A DNA stretch of 48,554 nucleotides, taken from contig JAAYXD010000005.1 in the NCBI GenBank assembly GCA_012516065.1, forward strand, positions 1-48,554, written 5' to 3'. The notes under the pieces were generated by a model. It was not told where the DNA came from. It worked only from the letters and a program-made list of their open reading frames with translations, and made no database searches. Positions within the stretch are counted from its first letter, which is position 1. The number at the start of each line of letters is the position of its first letter. Shown here piece after piece: positions 8,622 to 17,939 of this stretch. This stretch comes from Clostridiaceae bacterium (lineage in GTDB: Bacteria; Bacillota; Clostridia; DSM-8532). The position numbers and the translations under genes are program-made.

Positions 8622-10022
8622 CTAAAAGCCAAAATAGTTTTTCGCGTTGTAATAACAGATTTCCCGGACCATCGCACCGAGCATTTCGATATCCATCGGC
8701 ACTTCTCCGTCTTCGGCCCATCTTCCTATAAGATTGCACAATATCCGGCGGAAATATTCATGCCTTGTGTATGACAAGAAGCTCCTCGAATCGGTAAGCA
8801 TTCCTACAAACCTTCTAAGAAGGCCAAGATTGGCAAGCGCAATCATCTGTTTCTCCATCCCGTCTTTATGGTCATTGAACCACCAGGCCGTTCCGAACTG
8901 AATCTTTCCGGGAACCTCGGTCCCCTGGAAACAGCCTATTATACTTGCAATAACTTCATTATCGCAGGGATTCAGACAATATATGATTGTTTTTGGCAGT
9001 TCCCCCGTACTAAACAGATCATCAAGGAATCCTGCAAGCGATTTGGCCTGATGGAGATCGCCCATTGCGTCAAAACCGGTATCCGGGCCGATTAGTTTAA
9101 ACATCCGGGTGTTATTGTTGCGCATCGTTCCGAGATGAAGCTGCATAGCCCAGCCTCTTTTCGCGTATTCACGGCCAAGGAACAAAAGCATATGCGTTTT
9201 AAACCTGTCGGCCTCAAGCTGCTGCAGCGGCTGGCCTTTAAGACCTTTCCGGAAAATATTTTCAATTTCCGAAGCATCGGTTTTCTCGCAGACAGCATAA
9301 TCCATCCCGTGATCGGACAGCTTGCACCCGTTTTTATCAAAAAAGTCAAGCCTTTTTATCAGAGCTTCTTTCAAATCCGAAATGTTTGTAATATTTATCC
9401 CGGAAACTTCTCCGAGAACGCCGATATATTCCCTGAACCCGTCAAGGTGTATATTTAGCGCCTTATCCGGCCTGAAAGCCGGAAGAACCCTAACCGGAAA
9501 ACTTTCATCTTCCCTGATTGCCTTGTGGTATTCAAGATTGTCCGCGGGATCGTCGGTGGTACAGATGACCTCGACATTAGATTTCAGGATTAGTCCGCGT
9601 GCGGACAAATCGTCGCTTTTCAGCATCGCGTTGCATGTGTCCCATATTTCTTCCGCGGTTTCACGCGAAATAACCTTATCTATTCCGAAATACCGTTTAA
9701 GCTCAAGGTGAGTCCAGTGATAAATCGGGTTTCCAAGCAAGTACGGCATGGTTTCGGCGAATTTCATAAACTTTTCCTTTGGATCCGCCGTGCCTGTTAT
9801 ATATTTCTCATCGACGCCGTTGCTTCTGATTGCGCGCCATTTGTAATGATCGCCGCCGAGCCACAGTTCGGTAATATTTTCGTATTTTTTATTTTCAGCT
9901 ATCTCTTTCGGACTCAAATGACAGTGGTAATCGATGATAGGCATGTCCTTTGCATATATAAAGTACAGTGTTTTCGCCGTTTCATTCTGAAGCATGAAAT
10001 TTTCATCAATAAAATTACGCAT
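8622..10022 (-). CDS. uxaC: Glucuronate/galacturonate isomerase
   Basis: Isomerises D-glucuronate to D-fructuronate and D-galacturonate to D-tagaturonate, the entry step for pectin and xylan uronic acids. The 466-residue protein matches UxaC throughout: FMLQNETAKTLY, MPIIDYHCHLSPKEIAENK (metal-site HxH), ELWLGGDHYKWRAIRSNGV, PIYHWTHLELKRYF, TTDDPADNLEYH, VLPAFRPD, MQLHLGTMRNNN and the C-terminal MVREICYYNAKNYF. Ribosome binding site AAGGAGG is nine bases before ATG 10022. The downstream genes of the pathway (uxuB/uxaB, kdgK) are absent from the window. Its leader contains the first copy of the hairpin repeat element, starting 46 bp upstream of the start codon. Confidence 0.96.
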   Translation of the reverse strand: MRNFIDENFMLQNETAKTLYFIYAKDMPIIDYHCHLSPKEIAENKKYENITELWLGGDHYKWRAIRSNGVDEKYITGTADPKEKFMKFAETMPYLLGNPIYHWTHLELKRYFGIDKVISRETAEEIWDTCNAMLKSDDLSARGLILKSNVEVICTTDDPADNLEYHKAIREDESFPVRVLPAFRPDKALNIHLDGFREYIGVLGEVSGINITNISDLKEALIKRLDFFDKNGCKLSDHGMDYAVCEKTDASEIENIFRKGLKGQPLQQLEADRFKTHMLLFLGREYAKRGWAMQLHLGTMRNNNTRMFKLIGPDTGFDAMGDLHQAKSLAGFLDDLFSTGELPKTIIYCLNPCDNEVIASIIGCFQGTEVPGKIQFGTAWWFNDHKDGMEKQMIALANLGLLRRFVGMLTDSRSFLSYTRHEYFRRILCNLIGRWAEDGEVPMDIEMLGAMVREICYYNAKNYFGF

Positions 10023-10067
10023 TTTTCAATTCCTCCTTAATCCTGTATCTATGCCACGCATCATCAT

Positions 10068-10183
10068 CGAAAGCACCCGATCCGGAGCCGCGTACCTACC
10101 GGAACGCGGCAGCAGTGCCTCGACCCGTTAACCATCCGCTGCGTTATTGCTTTATTCCCGCGGGTCCTGGCTCGGGTGTTTCG
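10068..10183. repeat. 116-bp hairpin unit, left
   Basis: Ends are inverted: 5' CGAAAGCACCCGATCC pairs with 3' GGCTCGGGTGTTTCG through one bulged G and one mismatch. Inside is a second small hairpin, GCCGCG / TACCTACCGGAA / CGCGGC. Direct repeat of 10334-10449, offset 266 bp. Confidence 0.85.
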
Positions 10184-10333
10184 TTTCCTAGGGCGACAAA
10201 GCACATACCCAACAGCACGCTTCTGTTCCTGTACTGTTTTCACACAGCGGTCTCCATATTCCGGGCCGCACATTTGCCCGCTCTACAGTTACTGATACGC
10301 AGCAGGGCTTCGTAGCATGTCGCCCTTCGTCAC

Positions 10334-10449
10334 CGAAAGCACCCAAACCGGAGCCGCGTACCTACCGGAACGCGGCAGCAGTGCCTCGACCCGTTAACCG
10401 CCCGCTGCGTTATTGCTTTATTCCCGCGGATCCCGGTTATGGTATTTCG
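10334..10449. repeat. 116-bp hairpin unit, right
   Basis: Same length and order as the left unit. The central 80 or so bases are almost unchanged, while the outer arms differ (CCCAAACC with GGTTATGG), so the arms have drifted partly together. The unit ends just before the probable -10 of the uxaC promoter. Confidence 0.85.
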
Positions 10450-10464
10450 GCTTAAAAATAATAT

Positions 10465-10494
10465 AGCATAACAGGATCTTCCATAGAAGTTCAA
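10465..10494 (-). promoter_or_regulatory. Probable promoter reading through the repeat element into uxaC
   Basis: Minus strand: -35 TTGAAC, 18-bp spacer, -10 TATGCT. The transcript would carry the complete hairpin-core-hairpin element as a leader of about 430 bases before uxaC. The -10 is not consensus. Confidence 0.45.
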
Positions 10495-10599
10495 AATCAC
10501 TTTTTTTCTTGCATTTTATTTGTTTAGTCTTCGCCTTAAAAAAACAGGAGCAGGTTTATAAAACGCGTTTTGCGACAGGCGGCATTGTTGCCTGTTTAT

Positions 10600-10627
10600 T
10601 TGCGGATATTCCGTGGGAAAATATACT
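10600..10627 (+). promoter_or_regulatory. Probable ldh promoter
   Basis: -35 TTGCGG, 16-bp spacer, -10 TATACT; a second -10-like TATAAT sits at 10632-10637. The leader is short. No Rex-type TTGTTAA...TTAACAA palindrome was seen in this intergenic region. Confidence 0.5.
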
Positions 10628-10676
10628 ATATTATAATTGATGCTCGTAATTCTTATTGAAAGGGTGAGTTACGAAT

Positions 10677-11648
10677 ATGAGTAAGAAAGATGTCCACAAG
10701 GTAACAATTATAGGAACGGGATTAGTCGGTTCAACTACCGCCTATACGCTTATGACCAGCGGTTTGTTTTCGGAAATGGTATTAATTGACCTGAATGAAA
10801 AAAAGGCAAAAGGTGAAGTAATGGATTTGAATCACGGTATGCCGTTTGCTATGCCGGTTAAAATATACCAGGGATCTTATGAAGACAGCAAGGGCTCGGA
10901 TATAGTCATCATTTCGGCGGGCGCGAACCAGAAAGAGGGAGAAACAAGGCTCGATCTTGTACACAAGAATACCGAAATATTCAAAAGTATTGTTCCGCAG
11001 ATAGTAAAGTATAATTCCCCCGATGAAACTATTATACTTGTCGTAACAAACCCTGTCGACGTACTGACATATGTTGTCACGAAAATATCCGGCTGGCCTG
11101 TCGGGAAAGTAATAGGTTCCGGCACCGTACTGGATACCGCCAGGTTCCGTTATTTGATAGGGGAGCATGTCGGCGTTGATACGCGCAATATTCACGGTTA
11201 TATAATCGGAGAGCACGGCGATACGGAACTTCCCGTATGGAGCCTTACAACAATAGCCGGAATAAAGATGGAAAAATACTGCGAAATGTGCCAGTGCTGC
11301 ACGGGAGGTCAAAAGCGCAAGGAAATATTCAATAATGTCAAAAATGCCGCTTATGAAATAATAAACGCAAAAGGAGCTACTTACTATGCAGTAGCCCTTG
11401 CGGTTAAAAGAATCACCGAAGCAATAATGCGTGATGAATTTTCGATATTGACGGTGTCAAGCCTGCTTCAGGGGCAGTACAATATTTATGACGTGTGCCT
11501 CAGCGTCCCTACGGTAGTCGACAGAAACGGAGTTAACCGTATCCTTGAAATACCGTTAAGCAGCGAGGAGGAAGAAATGCTCAGGCGGTCGGCGGATACC
11601 CTGAAACAGGTGCAGGACAAACTGAACTTGAGCATCTCTCCGGCTTGA
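10677..11648 (+). CDS. ldh: L-lactate dehydrogenase
   Basis: Reduces pyruvate to L-lactate with NADH in fermentation. NAD-binding GTGLVGST at residues 13-20. The specificity loop [12 protein letters not shown] has Gln85 where malate dehydrogenases have Arg, so this is LDH rather than MDH. Catalytic residues are visible: R91, the D153/R156 region in VLDTARFR, and H180 in [12 protein letters not shown]. 323 residues, normal length. The segment CEMCQCC after residue 200 is an unusual Cys cluster for this family. ATG 10677 follows AAGGGTGAG. A GGAAAAC/GTTTTCC hairpin follows the stop (11653-11673) but without a T-run. Likely a single-gene transcript. Confidence 0.95.
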   Translation: MSKKDVHKVTIIGTGLVGSTTAYTLMTSGLFSEMVLIDLNEKKAKGEVMDLNHGMPFAMPVKIYQGSYEDSKGSDIVIISAGANQKEGETRLDLVHKNTEIFKSIVPQIVKYNSPDETIILVVTNPVDVLTYVVTKISGWPVGKVIGSGTVLDTARFRYLIGEHVGVDTRNIHGYIIGEHGDTELPVWSLTTIAGIKMEKYCEMCQCCTGGQKRKEIFNNVKNAAYEIINAKGATYYAVALAVKRITEAIMRDEFSILTVSSLLQGQYNIYDVCLSVPTVVDRNGVNRILEIPLSSEEEEMLRRSADTLKQVQDKLNLSISPA

Positions 11649-11730
11649 TACCGGAAAACAGTATGGGTTTTCCCGCAGTGCCTCACAGCGGCTTATTCAG
11701 GCAGTTCAATGAATTTTTCGGATATATTCA

Positions 11731-11886
11731 TTACCTCGTAAAAACCTTTTTGCCGCTGACAAGCCGTACAATAACGATTACTATCGCAATGACAAGAAGA
11801 ATGTGTATAAGCCCGTTCAGCGTATAAGCGGTCAGTACTCCCAGCAGCCACAAACCGAAAAGAACAGCGGCTATAATCCATAACAT
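11731..11886 (-). CDS. Lmo0937-family (DUF5670) mini membrane protein
   Basis: A 51-residue protein, MLWIIAAVLFGLWLLGVL followed by TAYTLNGLIHILLVIAIVIVIVRLVSGKKV: two membrane-spanning helices joined by a short turn with the family's T.YTL.G.IHILLV pattern and a basic C-terminal tail. Function of the family is unknown; relatives in Listeria and Bacillus are linked to general stress. ATG 11886 is chosen because AAAGGAG lies ten bases upstream; longer in-frame starts to 11940 would add a non-family extension. It is convergent with ldh and divergent from the lipoprotein gene. Confidence 0.85.
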   Translation of the reverse strand: MLWIIAAVLFGLWLLGVLTAYTLNGLIHILLVIAIVIVIVRLVSGKKVFTR

Positions 11887-12010
11887 GCTTATCAAACTCC
11901 TTTCGGTTTTATTCTGCCCGCAATCGAAACATTCATTCAAAAGAATTTTATGTTAATTTTAATCGGCTGCATTATTCGGGGCAGCGTTAATTTTATAAAA
12001 TTTTGTATAC

Positions 12011-12050
12011 AATTGGTTTCAATTCCGGCCGGCGTTGAACCAATTTTTTT
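12011..12050 (+). terminator. Hairpin with T-run upstream of lipoprotein gene (terminator or attenuator)
   Basis: AATTGGTTTCAA and TTGAACCAATT pair around a GC-rich loop (TTCCGGCCGGCG), followed by T7. It sits 65 bp before the lipoprotein start and 360 bp after ldh. It may stop read-through from ldh or, if a promoter around 11985-12010 is used (TATACA at about 12006), attenuate the lipoprotein gene. Confidence 0.65.
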
Positions 12051-12115
12051 ATTATTCCGGTAAACCCGTATAAGAAACCATTGAAAGGAAAAAAATAAAA
12101 GACGGGTGAAACGGT

Positions 12116-13216
12116 ATGTTCAAAAAGGGCATTTTATTTTTTATCATTCTTGTTCAGATTCTTGCGCTTTCCGGGTGTCCGGGTGAAGATAAATCGGCAA
12201 AGGAAGAAGAGACCGAGCAATTTCCAAATACAATGGAACAGGCGTACGAAGAACTTGATCAAATCGTCACATTACTTAATGGGCCAATATTCGGCAGCCG
12301 CGATATGGTAGAGCAGCTTAAAACGCAGCAGCTCCAGATGCTTACCGAAATAGCCGCGGGCCAGAACGGGAAGACGGATACTGAAAAGCAGGCAGGAAAT
12401 GGCGAATCAGCGAAAAAGGGACAGGAAAGCGAATCCGGAAGTGAAAAAATGGAGCAGGGCGAAAAAGAGGGTAAAAAGAGCGAAGAGCAGGAAAACAGCG
12501 GTTCCGGTGAAGAACAAGGAAGTAAAGAGCAGGGAAGCGAAGAAAAAGGAAATAAAGAGCAGGAAAGTGAACAGGATAAAAAACCGGAAGAAGAAAATGC
12601 CCAAAAAACCGGTGCCAAAGAAGCGGAAAAAACTTTCCGGCAGGAAGAAAGCCTGTTCGGTATTTCGCAGTGGAAAGAAGAGAACTGGAAGATGATAAAG
12701 GTTCTTACCGACAGCCTTTATTTCACCTGGAACGGCCTCCAGCCAGAGTTGGCAAAAAAAGGTATTTCGGCAAATCAGATAGGATATTTCAATACCGCGC
12801 TTGAAGACATGTCGAGGTTTATTACTGAAAAAAACATTGAAGATGCGCAGATTGCGGCATTCCGCATGGCAGAGGCGCTTGCCGCGTTTGCAAGCTATTA
12901 CAGGACAAAGGTTCCCGCGGAACTGAAACGTATAAAAAGCTTAACGGTGGGTATTCATTTTTTTGCGGGGCAGGGTGACTGGGAAAAGTCCCAGGAACTT
13001 GCCAACCAGCTTCAGCAGGAATTCTCAAAACTAAAACCGCTGATGCAAAATGAGCAATCCCAGTCACAAAGTTTCCAGATGCTTGAATTTTCACTGGCAG
13101 ACCTGAACAATTCAGTACAAAAGCAGGATTTAAACCTGCTTGTACTGAGAACAAACCTTGTCACATCCAACCTCCGGGAAATGGAAAACGAATTGTCACA
13201 GGGACAAAAACAATAG
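12116..13216 (+). CDS. Predicted lipoprotein with a highly charged low-complexity linker
   Basis: A 366-residue secreted lipoprotein of unknown function. The N-terminus is a lipoprotein signal peptide, MFKKGILFFIILVQILALSGC, with lipobox LSGC and Cys21 as the lipid anchor. Residues ~35-75 may be helical. Residues ~80-175 are a Glu/Lys/Gly/Ser/Gln-rich linker with loose repeats of the type EEQGSKEQGSEEKG. The C-terminal ~190 residues are predicted helical and rich in Gln and Leu, suggesting coiled coils, starting SLFGISQWKEENWKM. No known domain recognised. The design (anchor, flexible charged spacer, helical head) fits a cell-surface protein reaching through the wall. Its stop is three bases from the stop of the convergent purD, with no terminator between them. 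Confidence 0.8.
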   Translation: MFKKGILFFIILVQILALSGCPGEDKSAKEEETEQFPNTMEQAYEELDQIVTLLNGPIFGSRDMVEQLKTQQLQMLTEIAAGQNGKTDTEKQAGNGESAKKGQESESGSEKMEQGEKEGKKSEEQENSGSGEEQGSKEQGSEEKGNKEQESEQDKKPEEENAQKTGAKEAEKTFRQEESLFGISQWKEENWKMIKVLTDSLYFTWNGLQPELAKKGISANQIGYFNTALEDMSRFITEKNIEDAQIAAFRMAEALAAFASYYRTKVPAELKRIKSLTVGIHFFAGQGDWEKSQELANQLQQEFSKLKPLMQNEQSQSQSFQMLEFSLADLNNSVQKQDLNLLVLRTNLVTSNLREMENELSQGQKQ

Positions 13217-13219
13217 AAA

Positions 13220-14494
13220 TTATTTCAGGCGCGGAAGGTTCAGTCCGATATCTCTCCTGTAATGGGCTCCTTCAAAATGGATTTTTGATACGGCCTCATA
13301 CGCCCTTTCCCTTGCCTTGTCTATATTCATGCCGCATGCGGTAACGCCGATAACACGGCCGCCGTCGGTATAATACTGCCCGTCGGTTTTTCTCGTTCCG
13401 GCATGAAAAATAACGACATTCGGATCCTTCAACGCTTCATCCATCCCGGTTATTCTGAAACCTTTCCGGTACTCTCCGGGATATCCGCCCGACGCCATAA
13501 TAACACATACACAGGCTTCATCTTTCCATTCAATTTTTATATCATGCAGCCTGCCGTCAACAACAGCGTTAAAAATATCAACCAGATCATTTTTCAAAAG
13601 CGGGAGCAGCACCTGGGTTTCGGGATCACCAAACCTGGCGTTGTATTCAAGCACCTTCGGCCCCTTTTTCGTAAGAATAAGGCCAAAGTACAGCACGCCT
13701 TTAAAAGTCCTGCCTTCGTTGTTTAAAGCGTCAATTGTAGGCAGGAATATCTTTTCGGTGCATATCTTTTCGATATCGGGAGTATAAAAAGGGCTCGGTG
13801 AAAATGTTCCCATACCGCCCGTGTTTAAACCCTTATCACCGTCCAATGCCCGTTTGTGATCCTGGGAGCTTAACATCGGAACAACTGTTTTTCCGTCAGT
13901 GAAAGCTAATATCGAAACCTCTTTACCGTCAAGAAATTCTTCTATGACAACTTTGCTGCCGGAGTCCCCGAACTGTTTCTTTTCCATTATGTTCGTCACC
14001 GCTTCGGCGGCCTCATCGTAATTATTGCATATAATAACGCCTTTTCCCAAAGCGAGACCGTCGGCCTTAACAACAACGGGATATTCGGCGTCCTTAAGGT
14101 AAAGCTTCGCCTGCCTGCTGTCGTCAAATACCATGTATTCGGCAGTAGGGATGCCGTATTTTTTCATGAGGTTTTTTGAAAAGACCTTGCTGGCCTCAAT
14201 CAGCGCAGCTTCGCGCCTCGGACCGAAAGCCCTTATTCCGGCGTCTTCGAGCGCGTTAACCATTCCGTCCGCGAGCGGATTATCAGGGGCGACAACGACC
14301 AAATCTGCTTTTACCTGTTTAGCTGCTTCGACAATACCTTCAATATTATTTACGCATACGGGTATACATTCGGCAAGCTCGCTTATGCCGCCGTTTCCGG
14401 GCGCGCAGTATAACTTGCTCACACGGCTGCTCTGAGCCAATTTCCATATAATAGCGTGCTCCCTTCCGCCGGAACCGACTACAAGTATGTTCAT
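13220..14494 (-). CDS. purD: Phosphoribosylamine-glycine ligase (GARS)
   Basis: Second step of de novo purine synthesis: ATP-dependent joining of glycine to 5-phosphoribosylamine. ATP-grasp enzyme with N-terminal MNILVVGSGGREHAI, then VKADGLALGKGV, EEFLDGKEVS, SSQDHKRALDGDKGLNTGGMG and EYNARFGDPETQ, all diagnostic of PurD. Start ATG 14494 is preferred over 14539 because GGAGG lies six bases upstream; the 15 extra residues do not match the family. 424 residues. Last gene of the purE-M-N-H-D operon, about 100 bp after purH. Confidence 0.97.
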   Translation of the reverse strand: MNILVVGSGGREHAIIWKLAQSSRVSKLYCAPGNGGISELAECIPVCVNNIEGIVEAAKQVKADLVVVAPDNPLADGMVNALEDAGIRAFGPRREAALIEASKVFSKNLMKKYGIPTAEYMVFDDSRQAKLYLKDAEYPVVVKADGLALGKGVIICNNYDEAAEAVTNIMEKKQFGDSGSKVVIEEFLDGKEVSILAFTDGKTVVPMLSSQDHKRALDGDKGLNTGGMGTFSPSPFYTPDIEKICTEKIFLPTIDALNNEGRTFKGVLYFGLILTKKGPKVLEYNARFGDPETQVLLPLLKNDLVDIFNAVVDGRLHDIKIEWKDEACVCVIMASGGYPGEYRKGFRITGMDEALKDPNVVIFHAGTRKTDGQYYTDGGRVIGVTACGMNIDKARERAYEAVSKIHFEGAHYRRDIGLNLPRLK

Positions 14495-14592
14495 TTTCTT
14501 CCTCCATTTCGCATGGTTTATCGTCGTTTTCTGAGGCACCGGCCCCTAACAGGCCGGTGTCGAATGAATACGGTGTTTTTCAGGCAGCGGGT

Positions 14593-16137
14593 TTAATGCT
14601 TGAAATGCCTTATTCCCGTAAATACCATAGCTATTCCATATTTATTGCAGGCTTCGATAGATTCATTATCCCTTACCGAGCCACCCGGCTGTATTATTGC
14701 GGTGATTCCCGCCTCATGCGCAGCCTCAACACAGTCCGGGAACGGGAAAAAAGCGTCCGACGCCATAACCGCGCCTTTGCATTTTTCCTTTCCGTTTGCA
14801 ATCGCAATCCTTGCCGATGTTATGCGGTTCGCCTGGCCGGGCCCGATGCCGACCGTCTGCTTGCCTTTCGCGATAACAATCGCATTCGATTTCGTATGCT
14901 TTACGACTTTCATCGCGAATCTCATTGTTTCAAGTTCCTCCGCGGTAGGCTGTTTTTCGGTGACAACCTTAATATCCTCATCGCCATAAAGCACGTTGTT
15001 TATATTCTGTACAAGGAGCCCGCCTCCTACTTTTTTCATGTCATACGCGCCTTCGGGTATTTTCTGCGATATATTAGGCAGCTTCAGCAAGCGTATGTTC
15101 TTTTTATTCTTCAATATTTCAAGGGCCTCCTCCGTGAAAGAAGGAGCTATTACTATTTCAAGGAAAATTTTGTTCATTTCCTCCGCAGTTTTCGCGTCTA
15201 TCTCCCTGTTTGCCGCTACTATACCTCCGAATATCGAAACGGGATCAGCTTCATACGCCTTCATATATGCTTCATAGATCGTGTCGGCGCTGCCGACGCC
15301 GCACGGATTCGCATGCTTGACAGCCACAACCGTCGGCTCGTCAAACTCTTTCAACAATTCCAACGCGCCGTTCGCATCGTTAATGTTATTAAACGACAGC
15401 TCTTTTCCGTGAAGCTGTTCAGCTTCGGTAAGGCAGCCCACGCATGCGCCGATTTCCTTATAGAATACCGCTTTCTGATGCGGGTTCTCCCCATAGCGCA
15501 TGTCCTGCGCCTTTTCGAACGTTAGTGTAAGCGTTGCCGGGAAAAACACCTCGTCAAGCTTTGAACGCAGGTACTGCTGGATAAGCGTATCGTAATGGCT
15601 CGTGTGTTCAAATACCTTGTAGCTTAAGCGGAACTTTGTTTTAAGCGACACTTCCTGCGTCTGTTTCAGTTCGTTAAGCACAGGCTCGTAATCGGCCGGA
15701 TCCACGAGAACCACAACATCCTGGTAGTTCTTCGCGGCGGAACGGAGCATTGTCGGGCCTCCGATATCTATATTTTCAATAGCCTCTTCAAGAGCTACGT
15801 TTCCTTTAAGTATTGTCTGTTTAAATGGATATAGGTTTACGACTACCATATCTATCGGTTCGATTCCAAGCTCTTTGAGCTGTCTCATATGATCGGGATT
15901 GCTGCGTATTGCGAGCAAACCCCCGTGAACCTTCGGATGAAGAGTCTTTACCCTTCCGTCAAGACACTCTGGAAAACCTGTAATTTCCGATATCCCTATT
16001 ACCTTCACGCCGTTTTTTTCAAGCAAAGATGCAGTGCCTCCTGTCGAGATTATTTCTATTCCGAGGCTCTGCAGTTCCTTTGCGAATTCCACAATACCTG
16101 TCTTGTCGGAAACGCTAATCAATGCTCTTTTTAACAC
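14593..16137 (-). CDS. purH: Bifunctional AICAR transformylase / IMP cyclohydrolase
   Basis: Catalyses the last two steps to IMP: formylation of AICAR with 10-formyl-THF, then ring closure. The N-terminal cyclohydrolase domain is seen in [50 protein letters not shown] and NLYPF; the C-terminal transformylase in LRYGENPHQ equivalent ([14 protein letters not shown]), KHANPCGVG and SDAFFPFPD. Start is GTG 16137 with GGAG eight bases upstream; the TTG at 16155 lies upstream of that binding site. 514 residues, as in other bacteria. Confidence 0.97.
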   Translation of the reverse strand: MLKRALISVSDKTGIVEFAKELQSLGIEIISTGGTASLLEKNGVKVIGISEITGFPECLDGRVKTLHPKVHGGLLAIRSNPDHMRQLKELGIEPIDMVVVNLYPFKQTILKGNVALEEAIENIDIGGPTMLRSAAKNYQDVVVLVDPADYEPVLNELKQTQEVSLKTKFRLSYKVFEHTSHYDTLIQQYLRSKLDEVFFPATLTLTFEKAQDMRYGENPHQKAVFYKEIGACVGCLTEAEQLHGKELSFNNINDANGALELLKEFDEPTVVAVKHANPCGVGSADTIYEAYMKAYEADPVSIFGGIVAANREIDAKTAEEMNKIFLEIVIAPSFTEEALEILKNKKNIRLLKLPNISQKIPEGAYDMKKVGGGLLVQNINNVLYGDEDIKVVTEKQPTAEELETMRFAMKVVKHTKSNAIVIAKGKQTVGIGPGQANRITSARIAIANGKEKCKGAVMASDAFFPFPDCVEAAHEAGITAIIQPGGSVRDNESIEACNKYGIAMVFTGIRHFKH

Positions 16138-16208
16138 AAAAACCACTCCAATCAAAAAATAAATCTATCAAATAAATCACTCAGGATTTAAAAATGCCAG
16201 GCATACAA

Positions 16209-16832
16209 CTACTTAATAACAACTTTGCGCCCTTCAACCGAAAGCCTTCCCTGTGAGAATAAACGTATCGCTTCGGGGAGGATCTTCCACTCACACTGCT
16301 CCATAACTCTCTTTTGCAGCGATTCGGGCGTATCGTCCGGTAAAACTTCTATTGCCTTCTGGAGTATTATAGGACCCGAATCATATTCCGCATCCACAAA
16401 ATGCACTGTTGCTCCCGTAATTTTTACCCCATATTCGAGCGCCTTCTGATGCGGTATAATGCCATAACAGCCTTTGCCGCAAAATGACGGGATAAGCGAC
16501 GGATGCACGTTTATAATTGAATTTTTATACTCCTGTACAAACCTTTCGCCAAGAAGGCTTAAAAAACCCGCAAGAACCACGAGTTCAACATTATGGCTTC
16601 GCATATGCCGTATAAGCGCCTGATCATATTCATCAATGCTGTTAAAGCTTTTCCTGGAAATTACGACTGTATTAATGCCGTGTTTTTTCGCGCGCTCAAG
16701 AGCATAGGCACCTTCCCTGCTTGAAACGACGGTAACAACCCGGCAATCGCTTAATGTCCCGTCGTCTATCCTGTCCAATATGGCCTGAAGGTTTGTACCT
16801 CCACCCGATACCATTACACCTATATTCAGCAT
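16209..16832 (-). CDS. purN: Phosphoribosylglycinamide formyltransferase (folate-dependent)
   Basis: Transfers formyl from 10-formyl-THF to GAR, the third purine step. [13 protein letters not shown] at the N-terminus binds the phosphate. Active-site residues are in place: N108 and H110 in [11 protein letters not shown] and the Asp in [17 protein letters not shown]. 207 residues, normal length. The start overlaps the end of purM by 7 bases, so the two are translationally coupled. The loop after IPSF reads CGKGCYG, where many PurN proteins have KGLHA: two cysteines and no obvious His, a minor lineage variant. Confidence 0.96.
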   Translation of the reverse strand: MLNIGVMVSGGGTNLQAILDRIDDGTLSDCRVVTVVSSREGAYALERAKKHGINTVVISRKSFNSIDEYDQALIRHMRSHNVELVVLAGFLSLLGERFVQEYKNSIINVHPSLIPSFCGKGCYGIIPHQKALEYGVKITGATVHFVDAEYDSGPIILQKAIEVLPDDTPESLQKRVMEQCEWKILPEAIRLFSQGRLSVEGRKVVIK

Positions 16833-17848
16833 ATATGTATTTGCCCCTCGCCTTTTTCAATCTCACCTATCAAGTAGGCTTTTTCACCGATCCCGTTCAA
16901 ATATGCCGTCAATTCACAGCTGATCGCGCTGTCGGCAACAATAACCATTCCAATACCCATGTTGAACGTGTTATACATATCGGTCTCGGGTACGCTCCCG
17001 TAGTTCCTGATAAAATCGAAAACAGGAAGAACAGGCCAGGTACCCTTATTGATTACCGCCCTTAACCCTTCCGGGATTATTCTCGGAATATTTTCAATAA
17101 ATCCGCCGCCTGTAATATTTGCTATTCCATTTATCTTATATTTTTTCAGCGCGCTTTGTATCGCTTTTACGTATATCCGCGTCGGCTCAAGCAGTGTTTC
17201 TCCTATAACGGCGCCCAATTCACCGTTATACGAATCCAGCGACAGTTTATTGATATCAATTATTTTCCTTACAAGCGAAAAACCGTTGCTGTGTACGCCG
17301 CTCGATGCAAGGCCTATGATTTTGTCCCCTTCTTTTATCGAACTGCCGTCGATGATTTTATCCCGGTCCACAATCCCGACCGCAAAACCGGCAAGGTCAT
17401 ATTCGTCCTCGGAATAAAAGCCGGGCATTTCTGCGGTTTCCCCGCCAATCAATGCACACCCCGCCATTTGGCATCCGTCGGACACGCCTTTTACGATTTT
17501 TTCTATCTTTTCGGGAAAAATCCTGCCTGTTGCGATGTAGTCAAGAAAAAACAATGGCTGCGCGCCGCTGCATATAATATCGTTAACGCACATTGCCACA
17601 CAATCGATCCCGACGGTATCATGTTTATCCATTAAAAAAGCCAGTTTAAGTTTCGTTCCGACACCGTCGGTGCCTGAAACCAGAACCGGCTTTTTCATAT
17701 CAATGCTCTCGAGTGAGAATAACCCCCCAAAACCTCCGATGCCTGATATCACTTCAGGACGAACCGTCTTTTTCACGTGCTTTTTCATAAGCTCAACAGC
17801 CTTATACCCTGCAGTTACATCAACACCCGCATCTTTGTAACTTGTCAT
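16826..17848 (-). CDS. purM: Phosphoribosylformylglycinamidine cyclo-ligase (AIR synthetase)
   Basis: ATP-dependent ring closure of FGAM to AIR. Family motifs: [11 protein letters not shown] at the start, [73 protein letters not shown] and [14 protein letters not shown]. Start ATG 17848 is preferred; GGGAGGAG lies six bases upstream, and the longer start (17869) would place that binding site inside the coding region. 340 residues. It is followed by the overlapping purN and preceded by a 91-bp gap with a hairpin after purE. Confidence 0.97.
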   Translation of the reverse strand: MTSYKDAGVDVTAGYKAVELMKKHVKKTVRPEVISGIGGFGGLFSLESIDMKKPVLVSGTDGVGTKLKLAFLMDKHDTVGIDCVAMCVNDIICSGAQPLFFLDYIATGRIFPEKIEKIVKGVSDGCQMAGCALIGGETAEMPGFYSEDEYDLAGFAVGIVDRDKIIDGSSIKEGDKIIGLASSGVHSNGFSLVRKIIDINKLSLDSYNGELGAVIGETLLEPTRIYVKAIQSALKKYKINGIANITGGGFIENIPRIIPEGLRAVINKGTWPVLPVFDFIRNYGSVPETDMYNTFNMGIGMVIVADSAISCELTAYLNGIGEKAYLIGEIEKGEGQIHIC

Positions 17849-17890
17849 TTTTTGCTCCTCCCGTTCCAATTATGTTAAAAACTTAAAAGC

Positions 17891-17922
17891 GGCCGGACGA
17901 CACCTCTCAATCCGACCCGGCC
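17891..17922 (-). other. Intercistronic hairpin between purE and purM
   Basis: GGCCGG and CCGGCC pair around a 20-base loop, extendable by two wobble pairs on the minus-strand RNA, followed by GCTTTTAAGTTTTT. It resembles a weak terminator or processing site that could set purE above the rest of the operon. Confidence 0.5.
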
Positions 17923-17939
17923 ATGAATTTCCGAATGCA

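Larger units (their letters stand above)
10068..10449 (-). ncRNA. Hairpin-core-hairpin element, copy 1 (candidate structured RNA)
   Basis: A 382-bp element: a 116-bp hairpin unit (10068-10183), a 150-bp core (10184-10333) and a second 116-bp hairpin unit (10334-10449), nearly identical to the first. The core recurs at 18770-18918 with roughly 80% identity by eye. It is given as minus because the upstream promoter at 10465-10494 reads through it into uxaC, but the strand is not proven. In the minus-strand RNA the core is closed by AGGGCGACA pairing with UGUCGCCCU (10318-10326 with 10190-10198) and holds a small hairpin CUGU...ACAG (10229-10247). Both helices show a compensatory change in copy 2. 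The core minus frame is interrupted by stops in this copy, so it is unlikely to encode protein here. I do not recognise the family; transposon-derived or riboregulatory origins are both open. Confidence 0.5.

Noticed and set aside
10068-10449. CRISPR array or insertion sequence
   Set aside because: Only two long hairpin units separated by a conserved core, no array of spacers, no transposase and no obvious target duplications at the ends.
10068-10449. Group II intron
   Set aside because: No GUGCG-type 5' end, domain V or reverse transcriptase frame could be found.
10560-10676. Rex operator before ldh
   Set aside because: No TTGTTAA-type palindrome; only single TTGTTG elements.
12399-12695. 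Lysine-rich frame on plus and serine/phenylalanine-rich frames on minus inside the lipoprotein gene
   Set aside because: They are out-of-frame products of the low-complexity GAA/AAA/AGC-rich linker and have no ribosome binding sites.
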